A DNA stretch of 64,000 nucleotides from NCBI GenBank assembly GCA_024138025.1, contig JAMXBD010004237.1, positions 1 to 64,000 on the forward strand. The letters are read 5' to 3'. A program made the translations under genes and the position numbers. The DNA is from Combretum micranthum (taxonomy: Eukaryota; Streptophyta; Magnoliopsida; Myrtales; Combretaceae). Each line of letters begins with the position of its first letter. Positions within the stretch are counted from its first letter, which is position 1. This document shows, piece after piece, positions 23,411 through 35,039 of this stretch. The notes beneath the pieces are model-generated. The model was not told the DNA's origin. It ran no database searches and saw only the letters and a list, made by a program, of their open reading frames with translations.

Positions 23411-24850
23411 ACTCATTTATATTAATTGGAAAATATGCACAAAATAAAAAAAATTAAGTTTCATGGGTTTTATATATATCAACAAATAATTTCATTACTA
23501 TTTCAATTATTTATATATAAAAACAAAGTTTTTAAAATAATTTATTGTATCATATAATGTTTAAAGCAATAAATATTTACTTAAAAAAATATTATGATAC
23601 ATGTAAATCAATTAATCCATCTTCCTCTGTTACCATTAACAAATAAGCTTAAGTTTAAAGATAAAAGTCGTAGAAACAACTATAACTATACAAATGGGTA
23701 GAGGCCTGCGTGCAAGCCTATTTAACTCACTTTTATGGTTGAAGTTTTTTAACCCATTTAAAAAGTGGGCTAAACGTGTTCAACCTTTGATTTACGGGTT
23801 TAAGTAGGTTAGCTCATTTAACCTATGGGTTAACCCATTAACTCACATTAATTTTAAAAAAAAAAAACAGCAACAAATGTTAAAATTTAATAACATAAAA
23901 ATATAATATAAAAAAGGATTCACTCTTAGGGACAAGGAAACATAAAAATATTTTAGTTGCATGTTTTTTTTCTTTGTAATAATCCTCTCCATTGCCCATC
24001 ACAGCAATCACAATCACAATCCATAAATTCACTTAGTTTTTGTATAGTTTTTTAATGATTTATCTTAAATTAAAAAATAATATTTAGGGGTTAATTAATA
24101 TAAATTATTAATCTTGTAAGATAAAAAATAATTTGTGTGTGGACGTGTCATAAAATATAAATTATATATAACATAATATATAAATATACACCGATATATA
24201 AATTCGATATCTATATTAAACAATAGATTATATATAACATTTATAGATTGCATGAATTATATATATAACTTAAATATATATATATATATAAGTGTATTTA
24301 AATTAACAACTATATCAAGAAACTATAAAGTGTACCAACTCTAATATGTATGAATTATAGTGTTAATGATGTGATTTATACATTAACTTTATGCCTTTTT
24401 GCAACCACACATCTGAAGTTTTAAATTTTCAATTTATATATCTAATTAAATGTTTAATTGATATTGTTTGTACCTCATCTCTTTCTATTAATTGTTGTAA
24501 TTTTAATGCTATACTTATAATGTTTTATTTTTATTATATAATAATGCCATGTCATATTGTCACATAACCACAAAATCTATATTATCAATACAAAGCAAAA
24601 AAAAAAAAGGATGAGTATAAATAGTAGCAACCAAACATCTAATCAGATGTGTAAATTGACAATTTAATCTTTAGGTGTATAATTGCAAAGGGTGTAAAGT
24701 TGATATGTAAACTAAAATATTATCCTACGAGTTATATATAAAAAAATGTTTTCCTTAAAAGTGTCTAATTCTTTTGGTTTCTTAAAAGTAACATGTTATG
24801 TTTCATTTTAATTTGAATAGTAAAAGCATATCTATAATAAATAACCAATT
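23411..24850. other. AT-rich spacer with GGGTTAACCC-type motifs and (TA)n
   Basis: Around 23735-23850 the sequence repeats variants of GGGTTAACCCATTAACTCA, related to those at 22690-22830. A (TA)n tract lies at about 24274-24290. No gene is recognised. Confidence 0.4.
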
Positions 24851-24854
24851 CAAG

Positions 24855-25260
24855 TTTTTGTCATTAGTTCAAAACTGATAGTAGAGTTTTTAGGCTTAAT
24901 CATTGACTTATAAAATAAGGCTTGTTAAATATAACACCATCGGTGATGTATCGAAGGGTTATCTTTGTTTGGCATAGCCACTCTAATGCTCAAGTTAGAG
25001 TATATTCCAAATGTTCGAACAAACAATTAAAAGGTATGAGGATTACAGGTGCAACATACTTGACTTTTAGATCATGTAAGGGGGCATTTATAGGAGATGG
25101 ATTCCTGATGATTGTCTAATTCGAGTTGGTGTGTTGAATCAAAGGGAGATAAGAGTTCATGATGAGTTGAAATAGATCGGCCTTGAATGTAATAAATCGA
25201 TTATGTTTCAAATGGATTTGATTATGCTTGAGGATCCCATATTCTATATTCGATCATTAA
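24855..25260 (+). repeat. Dispersed repeat family, copy C
   Basis: Same orientation as copy A, with matching landmarks in order: GTCATTAGTTCAAA near 24860, a TAAAATAAGG segment near 24912, TGCAACATACTTGACTTTT near 25051 and GGGCATTTATAGGAGATGG near 25082. It is shorter than the other two. Confidence 0.55.
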
Positions 25261-25551
25261 TAAAGTTGTCACATGATTATTAATTATAATTTTCAAATTT
25301 TTTATCATATAATTATGGTTTTAGAAATCATCTCTTATATTTTCATAGAAGAATGGGTAAAAATATTTATATTATAATTTTTCTTCGATATATTTTTTTT
25401 ACCTTAATTTTACTATTTTTGAACCCTCGTAATGAATGTGCTACTTCGTTTGTAGACGTCTAACAAGACCCATGTTACTAGTATTATAATAACAATATAG
25501 CGGCCTAATCGCATAATTTCACGACATAACAGCTTTTTCTAGACCAGACCC

Positions 25552-25896
25552 AAACCCTAACCCTAGTGACCAGCTCAAAACCGAACCGCCGACCTCACCT
25601 ACAACGACAACTGCTACGGTGTGTTACTGTTACCCCTACTCTCCCCATCCCACATGATGTCCTCCTCACGCAATAAAACACACACACACAACCCCCCACT
25701 GTCGGTGGGGGCCACACGCAGTCCTCCTTTCCAGTGGGCGCGTCTGCTGGCGGAGTAGTTGGCCTCTCTGTCCTACGCACACCACACTCTCTCACTCCCA
25801 CCCCACCCACTACCCACCCGCCCACCCTATTTTCCCACTCCCCACTCCCACGCGCACCCTCTTGTCCCTACATCCCCACTCCTCTGAAAACCCTAA
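25552..25896 (+). promoter_or_regulatory. Telo-box motifs upstream of the trihelix gene
   Basis: AAACCCTAA occurs at 25552-25560, running on as AACCCTAG, and again at 25888-25896. Telo-boxes are common in plant promoters and 5' leaders, especially of translation and cell-growth genes, and can recruit Polycomb through TRB proteins. Function here is inferred. Confidence 0.45.
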
Positions 25897-25919
25897 CCTT
25901 AACTTCATCTTTCCACATT

Positions 25920-26117
25920 ATGCCCTCACTCCTCCACCTCCACCACCACCACCAACAACAACACCCATCTCGCTTTTCTCTGTCTTTTACCCTCGCGAGC
26001 GACCATGTCGACACCGTCACCGCAATCCACTCCTACACAGCAACCCCAACCGCCACCCCAGCTCCCCCAACCGCCTCCTCCCCAGCGCACCTTCCCTTCC
26101 CCTTGCTGGACTTATGA
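25920..26117 (+). promoter_or_regulatory. Upstream ORF overlapping the trihelix start
   Basis: An ATG at 25920 opens a 65-codon frame, rich in Pro, His, Ser and Thr, that ends at 26117, 113 nt beyond the trihelix ATG and in a different frame. If the transcript starts upstream of 25920, scanning ribosomes would meet this ATG first, lowering translation of the main frame. The composition mostly echoes the CT- and CAC-rich DNA, so a peptide function is not implied. Confidence 0.4.
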
Positions 26118-27359
26118 AGAAACCGTCGCGTTGATCCACGCGTATAGGGATAAATGGTATGCCCTCCGCCGCAAGAACCTCCGGTCGACCGACTGGGACG
26201 ATGTTGCCTCCACCGTGTCCCTCCACTGCCCCACCGCCGCAACCCCAAAGTCCTCCCTTCAGTGCCGCCACAAGATGGAAAAGCTTCGAAAAAGGTATCG
26301 TACCGAGAAACAGAGGTCTTTGTCCTTTCCGGGTCGGTTTTTTACTTCGTGGAATTTGTTTTATATGATGGATGCTTTAGAAAATGGGACTCCTTTTCCT
26401 GATTTGAGTGATCAAATCCCGTTTCGCCGCGAGAAAGGTGAGAGCTTTGAGGACAGTTTAAAGAGTGGGTTTGGGAATTTGGGGGATTTGGGAGATGGGT
26501 ACGCGGAAAAACAATTGATTGATCGGAGTAACATTGTTTTAGGGCTGAAAGCTGAGAACTTTGGGAAGAATTCATCTGGGAAAGTGGATATTGATGGTTT
26601 TGGTTTGAGAGAGGAAATGGGTGGCAGTGGTCGTGGTGCTCGCCGTGGTGGTGGGTTTGTTGGGGGGATTAGGAAAGAGGGGAAGTTTTATGGAAGTGGT
26701 GTTGGTAAGATGATTTTGATGTGGATCGGGTTTTGGAGGAGGAGTTTGTGTTGAGATCTCGGCGTCGGGGGGTTGGGTTGGGAGATGGTGGTGGTTGGAT
26801 TAATGATGCTGATTCTGGCTTTAGTGGAGATATTGTTGGGGGCACACGTGGAGGTTTTCCTGTGAGAAGTTTAGGAGATAGGAGTATGATGCCTCCTGGG
26901 ATCAGGCCAAAGAAGATTAGTAGAGCAGAAGGGTCTCCTTACTCGAATTATGGATATGAGCGAGAGAAGAGCAATGGAAATGGGACAAGTGGCTTTGGGG
27001 GTGATTTAGATAGGTTTGACTCTGGTTTCATGCCAAAAGATCGTGGTCAGTTTGATCGAGGAGTGGTGTTAATAATGCGGGTCTGGGATCAGGGTCAGCA
27101 AACAGATAGGGGTGCTAGGGTTGGGAGGGAAGTTGATCCTATGGATGACATGGTTGCGGCTATTAGGTTGCTTGGGGAAGAGTTTGTTAGGGTAGAGAAG
27201 ATGAAGATGGAAATGGCTAGAGAGATGGAAACAATGCGGATGAAGATGGAGATGAAGCGGCAAGAGATGATATTGAAGTCACAGCAAATGATTGTGAATG
27301 CTTTTCTTGAAGGACTCCGTGAGAATAACAAGAACATGGAAATGCCAGGTGAACCATAG
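26005..27359 (+). CDS. Trihelix transcription factor, SIP1 clade (ASIL-like), with single-base frameshift
   Basis: Predicted nuclear DNA-binding regulator. From the ATG at 26005 (context GCGACCATGTC) there is a Pro/Gln-rich N-terminus (residues 1-33), then a trihelix domain (about 34-120) with tryptophans at 35, 51, 64 and 116 and the family signature SSLQCRHKMEKLRKRYR (about 83-99). A Gly/Arg-rich linker follows. The initial frame ends at 26754 after 249 residues with an unrelated tail. The frame starting at 26709 continues with a Gly/Ser/Asp-rich linker and the conserved C-terminal helix of SIP1 proteins (from about 27133), rich in Met, Glu, Lys and Arg, ending at the stop 27357-27359. One missing base in an A run at about 26707-26708 explains the break; together the parts would give about 450 residues, normal for the clade. 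SIP1 genes are typically intronless, as here. It is either a recent pseudogene or an intact gene with a sequence error. Confidence 0.85.
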
Positions 27360-27972
27360 AAGAATAGATCTTATGGTTGGTTTGCATATAAATGCTTAGC
27401 TTTAGTTTGGGTTTGGGATCTTTTAGGGTTCCAGACAATAGCACCACACAAGGGTGAGCTTCCTTCTTACCTTCACTAGCAATTTGCATAGTTTTGATAG
27501 GAGACCATCTGAGCAACGGAATGGTCAGTGACATTATCTCAATGTATTTATAGTTCATGTATTCATAAGGATATTTACTTCTGCTCTCGCAGATAACAAG
27601 TGCATATATTCCATTGTATGTTGCATAATAAGAGCTGACTTGTAGAATGCTAGCCACGGTTCAGTGTTTCTCTTGTTTAATAGCATGTAACTTTAAGATG
27701 TTTTTGCCTTATGTAATTATGTTGATCTTTCTAGACATCTTTTAGTTGTATCTCTAATATATTATTCTTTTGCTGCTTGATTCATTCTTCTTAGCATGGC
27801 CTGGTGAACCTTGATTAGATGTCTCCATTTTGCGCATGTGAATTCGAGAATTATAAAGTTGCTGGCTATTAAAAATTAAGCTCTGGTATGCTTTTGATAC
27901 GTATATTCATCTGTGTGCGCTCATGTATGTGCATTGACAGAATGTGTGTGCTCTATTGTTCCATGATTATTG
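27360..27972 (+). other. Probable 3' flank of the trihelix gene
   Basis: Moderately T-rich sequence without an ORF of note on the plus strand. The open frame on the minus strand at 27217-27657 overlaps the trihelix coding end and is a shadow. No clear AATAAA signal was found. Confidence 0.35.
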
Positions 27973-28203
27973 TCACAACTTTCGGTCTACAATCCATTCA
28001 ACTTTGAGTTGCTGCAACTGGGTATCTGAGAATGTTTTCAGAACTGCAATGAAAAATTGCTCAAAATGATATTTTTCAGCAAAATAGGCCATCCATCGTT
28101 TTAATCCAGCCGAGATTTCTACTGGATTTTGATGGTTGTTATCTACTAACAAGCCTTCAAAAGTTTTGTTGAGTTTTTCCCTGTTTAGCGGGAAAACTGA
28201 CAT
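27973..28203 (-). CDS. Unrecognised 76-residue ORF, possible gene fragment
   Basis: A full ATG-to-stop frame on the minus strand, preceded by an in-frame stop at 28213-28215. The product has a balanced amino acid composition with Trp, Phe and charged residues (a GLKRWMAYFAEKYHFEQFF segment at about 33-51), unlike the low-complexity translations around it. I do not recognise a family, and no splice-linked neighbour is obvious. It could be an exon remnant of a host or transposon gene, or chance. Confidence 0.2.
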   Translation of the reverse strand: MSVFPLNREKLNKTFEGLLVDNNHQNPVEISAGLKRWMAYFAEKYHFEQFFIAVLKTFSDTQLQQLKVEWIVDRKL

Positions 28204-31200
28204 ATAACTCTGTCATACAGATCTAGTCTTGTTGATCGATCATAAATCTAGCTTTTTTTCTGGAAATGTAATGAGCGTCCGGCTATTAAAGGATGATTAT
28301 GCTCCTGCACAATTCTGCATTATGTTTTTATTTTATGTTTTTATTTTTTTTCCTTGTCTGCAATGCATAGCTGACATAAAATGATTCTGAATTAGATAAG
28401 CGTCCGTGAATGCTTAGATATCTCCGCTGGGTGGTAAAGTCAGGGGAGTTGCTTGTGTTTTATCCCTTTGGCCGGCAGAGCAAAGCCTGTCTTAGTTGGG
28501 GAAAGTGATTGTGAACTGAAAGTCCCATGCTTAGCTTCCAACAACCAAGGCTAGAGTTCCTTCCCATTATGCCGTTCCTTTTGATTACTTAATTGATCCA
28601 TACGAAAACTTGTCTGTTGAACGACGTGTGAATTATGATGGCTGTGTAATTGTGCCTGCCAAATTTGATCCCAAGAATTCAGTTTAACTGAACATACTAA
28701 AGGTGCAAATAACACAAACCTACTAGAGCAACTCAGTTTCCATTTTATATTTATTCGAGTTTGATTCTAGTTTCATTTTATGTTCATTCGAGGTTGATTC
28801 TAGCTGTAAATTGGACAAACCTATTTGTGGGAAAGTTAGTTTCAATTTATATTTATTTGTGTTTGATCCCATATTGATCTAATTAAACTATAACTTCAAA
28901 GTATATGAGTAGTTTATCAACTTGAACTTGAATTTGATATACTGAAAGTCAGGTTGCATGCCAGAAGCTTTAAACTATCCATATATGATAATTCTAGAAT
29001 GGAGACATACCCTTTCATCGATAAGTGGGTTAAGTGTAAATTTCCAAAAATTTGGATTTTTTATACTTTCTATTGAGCTGTATGCACCTCTGCGGTGTCC
29101 TATTGTGCATTCTTTTCGAAAGTTGTTCACCAACAGCCTTTTTTTGTTTCTAAGTGGAAAAAGATAAATATTAAATAAGTAATGATTGGAAGTGGATTTT
29201 TGCGTAATAAAATAATAGATAAAACCCACCTTTATCAATAATATCAAGTGCATTATAGTACATCAACTTTCCACTTTCCGAATCCTCCATGATATATATA
29301 TATCAGAAAATGGTCTTGATTTTATGTATACAATTAATTATAAGCTTAGTTTATTCCTGTGGTTATATCTTTTGAATGTCGACTTAGATTTCTTATATTC
29401 GAAAATTTGAGGGCCGATTATAATAAATGTGAAAGTATGTAGATTTGATCATGAGTAGATATGGTCAAGGTGTATGTAATTTAGTGGTTTAAATATTATC
29501 TCTCAGTAGGCAATTGCCTTATTCTCAAAGTTGCAATATGAAAGTAGTTAGGAGAGGGGAAAAAAATTATAAATACACATGGACTCTTAGACTTGGTTCG
29601 AACGTGCCTTATCAGGTTCAAATCATGGCTCAAACTCCATGAATCCATTGTGTTAGACCTAGCTTTGGCCTGACCTGTGTTAGCAAAACTAGATATGATA
29701 ATTAAGTTGACATATGAAAAATAAATTCTTATGTTACTCTACTTCTCTAAGCATAAAAAGTGCAACCAAAGCCATTTTTATATAAAATAAAATCTATCTA
29801 TTTATTTATTTTTCCTTGTAGATTGGTCACTTCACACCATTAATGCACATGTAATTATTACACATAAACATTATTATTGTTTTGATTGGCTCAAATGTGA
29901 TATGAAATTAAGTGTTTGGGTAAAAAATATTTTTCCTCCATAAGGGATTTGCTAATTTTCTGATTTTAATATTGGTTTGAGAAGGAATTATGGAAGTTTT
30001 GAAATTTATTAAAAGATAATATATTTTCATTAAGTGATCCATTTTGTAATTGAAAACTGAGGATTTTTAGTCATAATGGATTCTAAAAAAGAGAGTTTAT
30101 TTTGAACAAGTATATGCTTTGACTTTCTTTTGTTAAAACTTTGTCTTGCAAGCATATATAATTGTATACATCTTTTATAACTTATTGTCTTAAGACGGGA
30201 GCTTCTCTTTTCCTGGAGTGCCCATGTGATGTCAACCATACCTCATATTATCATTTTCTAATATTCTGAATGATGAGCTAGCCTTCTCTTTCCTATTTTT
30301 CTCAAGTCTATTCCGAGCTCAACCTTCTCTTAAGGAGCACCCTCTTAATGTTGCCATAATTCCCACATGTTTAAGAGGCTTAATTGTTTCAATTGGTTTT
30401 GACATACCATGTCCTTATTAGGAGAGGAGCATTGGATCTCAACTAGTTTTCTCATGGAAGGTCAAACCCACCCTTAGAGTAGACCCATTCCTTAAACGAA
30501 CTATTCTATTGATTTCACTTGAAATTTACACACTTGAGTTGAGCATTCCTATATCAACCATGAACGCAACATTGAAGCCTTCTGAATATGGATGGTGAAG
30601 TAAGATCAAGTTAACACCATATTGAAACTATAGATTCTTAAATATAAAGATGCTACATTCTGCAGTTAAAACAATTGGTCTAATCACATGATGCCATTCC
30701 ATCATGTGATACTAATAAATAAGGCTTCATTGACCTTGAACTAGTCCAATTCAACACCTTAATGTAAATAAGGCATTGATAATCCAAGTGTTAAGGTTAA
30801 CTTACACAATAGCTAGACCATTAAGCTTCACTTATTCAAAAGTTTGTTTTATCCATATACGCCCTAGCTTGAGCCCCATGACATGCATAGAGGCTTGAAG
30901 TTTATTATATTGAATATTGCACTAAACTGATTATTTATTTTAGCTTGACTTCTTGGGTTAAGTAATAAGCGTGTGAGCCCACTTCATATATAAAGATGCT
31001 TTAAAAAGATTTAACTTGATGAACTTGAAGCATGGATCATTAAAATAGACTGTTTGTCTGTAATCTTTTTTAGTAAGTCAATGCACACAAGAAAACTACT
31101 AGCTTTGGCTAAAATTATTCATTTAGGATAACCATAAAGTGAGTCTATTTCATCTCACCTTTAAATCATCTATCAGACTAAGACGATGTAATAGTTGTAA

Positions 31201-32879
31201 AGTTTAAGAGCCTATAATTACTCAACAATTCTTCTTCATTTAACATAATTGAAATGAATAAAGAACCAAGTATTTTACACTGTAATCTTTGCGTACAAGA
31301 TCAAACAAGCAACTTAAATGGATATTATACTTCAATACTCAAGAATTAGAAGATTAGCATATCAGGATTCCTCAACTTTTTTATTTATCACTTGTACATT
31401 CGAGATACCCATATTGCCTATTATTTTTTATTATCATGCTCTCAAAGTCATCCCATTAATTATTTTCTGCTCATCACTACTATAAAAGCAACTCATGAGA
31501 TGTATACGTGACTACTTCAATTAAAGCCTTACATCTACAACATGTTACATGCATCAACCATTATAAATTCAAATTTATTGTCCTCTATTTAAAGTGTAAT
31601 CAATAGAAAAATGAAGAATTTGCAACACTTCACAATTTAGGGCTTTGTGCAATTCTTACCTTGTGACAATTGGTTATATGAGACTTCACTTTATGTGTTT
31701 CTAATACCATGTATTTTGTCACTATAAAACTCTTAAAAAAAAAAAAAGACCCCATGACAAAAGGTGGTTTTTGAATTTTTAAAAGCATGTTAAATTTTAG
31801 AGGTAAAGCTGCACATATGTGGTGGAAAGATTATAGGTAATTAAATATCTAAAGTTTAAAAATGTCAATTTGGTTCTTAAACTTCGACTATTTTTGCATA
31901 ACTATTTAAGTTTTACCACATTTTGTAAGTAGTTGCCTAAAGTTTATCCATTTTTACAATTAACTACTTATCTAAGTACTATAAATGAACTCAAAAATTT
32001 TATAGGTATTAAAGTAACACTTTAAAACTTCATGCATTTAATTGTACAAATTGACACAATTTAGGTAATAAATGTGGTATATACTAAAATACATATATAA
32101 GATTTTTCATGTTATATATATATACATGACGAAGGGGGTTGGTATACAATGCCTATCTACCGCTTCAAGCTAATCTAATGGACCCTCTATTGTGCATGTT
32201 GTTTCAACGTACAAATATAATAAACGTAAGTTAAATAGCACTAAGTATAGCTTTGATGTAGACACGCTAATGATCACGTCAATGGATGGTTCTACAAGGT
32301 AGGAAATATAGCACCAATCCATTCAAGAGCAAATAGGAAAGAGCTAATGCATCTCCATATCCGAACCAAAATGAATAGGCTAATAAGTTAAAGGAGAAGC
32401 TTGGAGCTAGGGTGCACAGGTTCACTCTCTCCAAAGTTTTTCCTAAAGCCTTTATGCTTATCTTGGAATCCTTCTCTTGATCCTTGATATTATGTAAAAG
32501 AGCACTAGCTAGGATTTACTATGTAAGCTGCAATTGTATAATATGAATTTATGCATCTGATATGATATGGAAAAATGCGATTGTAATATACATGGATTAT
32601 TCGTGACAATTATTTAAATTTAAGTAAATTGCATCAAAATGTATTAATGTTTGGTGACAAGTTTATTTAATATATTAATGGTCGAGTGGTTAAAAAGGTC
32701 AATTTCATTTAAGGTATTGAATTAATATTTAATTTACAAAGTAAGTAAAACAATGTATCAATAATTGACCTTGAAGAAAGTTTAAGTAAACTAATTAAAA
32801 ACCAATAAAAATGTTGATAACTCATTGCAAAATTATTGATTTATCTTTGAATATTTTGAAAATTAATATTTTAAATAAA
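28204..32879. other. Intergenic stretch without a convincing gene
   Basis: Mostly AT-rich. Imperfect 33-bp units recur near 28738, 28771 and 28837 around a (C/G)GAG(G)TTTGAT(T/C)C core. A perfect hairpin lies at 30683-30710. Segments near 31780-32060 and 32640-32800 are related in style to 55020-55220, suggesting common non-coding repeats. Confidence 0.4.
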
Positions 32880-32892
32880 CTTGTATCAAAGG
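32880..32892 (+). repeat. Left target-site duplication of the LINE
   Basis: CTTGTATCAAAGG corresponds, with two one-base gaps, to CTTGTATCCAAATGG directly after the element's poly(A) tail at 39426-39440. Confidence 0.7.
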
Positions 32893-33507
32893 AATAAACA
32901 TGACAACGAATTTTTCCTGGATGAGCACTAGGGTTATTCTCCGTCGAAGAGAGCCGTTACCCCATCACTAGGGGTCATCTTCTCTACTTCTCTTGGTCAT
33001 CTCTTAAGCCAAGAGTTTTTCTGCTCCTTCAATCCCATCAGGAAGTCTTATTTCTTGAGCCCAACATGAGGTTGGATGTCCTCTTTCAAGAAACCCCTCT
33101 CTCTTACCGAGCATAGAAACCCACTCGTAACATTACCCGCTGATCTCCATCGAGGCTTTAAGTCCTTTCCTTTTGGTTCTCTGGTTTGTCCCGTACTGAA
33201 TTGCGTTGATCTTAGCGTTTGAAACATGGAGTTAGTGGATAGCAACAGCGGCTCTTCTCTAAGGGCATGAGTTCAGCAAGGTGACTTTGGACAGCTCTTC
33301 ATGTCAGTAAGACATTCCAAGTCAGGTTCTTTTTCTACTTGTTTTAAGGTCCTAGCTGTTTTAGATTATTGGTTTCTGTTTAGTGGTTCTACTTTGGTTT
33401 GCTTATCTGTCTTGTTCGTAGGGTTTCTTATCCTTTCTAGTGTCTCTTCTCTGTACATAGCTTCCGTTGGGAAGAATGTGGAGCCACATCAACATGCTGT
33501 CCACTAG

Positions 33508-35039
33508 TACGAAAGTATCAAGGAGGAAGGCAACACGCTGGTGGTGGATCTAGACATATAAGAAATAAATCCCAACTTAAAGAGGGCTGTCTTTGTGTGT
33601 CCTATAGTGTCTGACAAAGTGGAGAATAGGGCAGCTGTGATCACAATTTTAAAGAAGATGTGGAAACAGTATGGCAACTGTGAAATAGTGGGTTCAAAGC
33701 CTAATTGGTTTGTTTGCACTTTCCAGGAAAAACAGATAATCTTGAAGATAATCAGAGATGGTCCTTGGGCTTTTCTAAGGAAATTATTGGTGCTGAATAT
33801 TTGGGAATCACACCAGAACATTGAGGATATCTATCTGGAAAAGTGTCCCTTCTGGCTACAGATACATGGTCTGAAACTAGATCAGATGACGGACAGTAAT
33901 GCTGTTAAGTTAAGAGCTCTGGTGGGGGAAGTGATAGAAGTGAACCAAGTCAACCTTAAAGGAGGAGCTATGAGAGGTTTTCTTCGGGTCAGAATCAATC
34001 TTGATTGGAAAGACCCTATTAAGACTGGTTTATGGGTTAGCCGAAACAAGACTGAGAGGTATTTGGTTAATTTCAAGTAGGAGAAACTACCTAACATCTG
34101 TTTTAAATGTGGATGCTTTGGTCACTCCACTACGAGTTATGAATTGGAGAATGGAAACCCGGGGTATGGCTTATGGCTTAGAGCTCCAACAGTTAGACTG
34201 TACTCAGAAGGTGATGGCTCTCCAAGCAATACATCTCCTGCCCACTTAACCTCTATGGAGGCAGCCTCAAGTGAATCTTCACCAGCTTTTGTATCCCCAA
34301 TGCATAATATAACTAGTAAAGGCAAAACCCCTGAAATGATACCCAACCTCCAGAATCTCTTCAAGAAGCATCCCTAAACCTACATTCCACCCCACTTGAG
34401 AAACTCCCATACTCAACAAACACACAAACACACACCTGTTCTCTCTACCTCTCAGAAAACCTCCAACCAATTTGTCTCCTCAAATAAAACACCAATCAAA
34501 ATCAGAATGTAGGAGGATCATGAGGTCATTAGTCCTGTTAAACCCAAACAGCGTAATCTTACACCAATACAGAACCAAACTTGTGCGCACATTCACCATT
34601 CATTGAACTCTCTCCCATACACTTCCACCAATGTAAGCACTAGCTCAACCAAGAGAAACAACAACCCTTATATTTTGTTGAGTTTCCTGAATCCCCTCCA
34701 TCTACCCCAAGCCCCAATACCACCACCATCCCATCTCCGTCTTGTTTTGTTCCAGCCTTGAAAACCTTAACTTTAAAGAGACGTCTAGAAGAAGAAGTTG
34801 GTGGAGCAACTAAAAAGCTAAAATTTGAAGTTCAACGGCAGACCTCCCCTACTAAGAAATCTCCTGCAAGAAGATGGAGGAAACCCAAAAAGAAACTCAC
34901 AAAAGGAGGTAGGAGTAGTTCTACTCAGCATCCAGATGGAAATTGTATGGGTAATTTGATCTCGGTCCCAATCACTTATCAACATAACCTTCAGGAAGGC
35001 TGTGGTGGTTGGCCTAAAACAGCCATGCGGGAGCCATGA
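33508..35039 (+). pseudogene. LINE ORF1 (gag-like, DUF4283 plus zinc knuckle), interrupted
   Basis: The nucleic-acid-binding protein of plant L1 elements. In one frame from about 33508 there is an acidic lead-in, a stop TAA at 33559-33561, the DUF4283-like domain (33595-34077), a stop TAG at 34078-34080, and then a zinc knuckle (about 34099-34140) with C-X2-C-X4-H intact but Tyr in place of the last Cys. The frame closes at 34377. A basic Lys/Arg-rich C-terminal part (34758-35039) resumes in another frame and ends in TGA at 35037-35039, overlapping the ORF2 ATG. Confidence 0.8.

Noticed and set aside
22690..23850. Repeated GGGTTAACCC motifs as possible telomere or protein-binding array
   Set aside because: They are irregular and AT-rich, look like decayed transposon subterminal sequence, and do not match the plant telomere unit in tandem.
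25595..26271. Several Pro-, Gly- or Arg-rich frames on both strands around the trihelix start
   Set aside because: They are shadows of GC-rich leader and coding DNA; only the 25920 ATG is kept, as a possible regulatory uORF.
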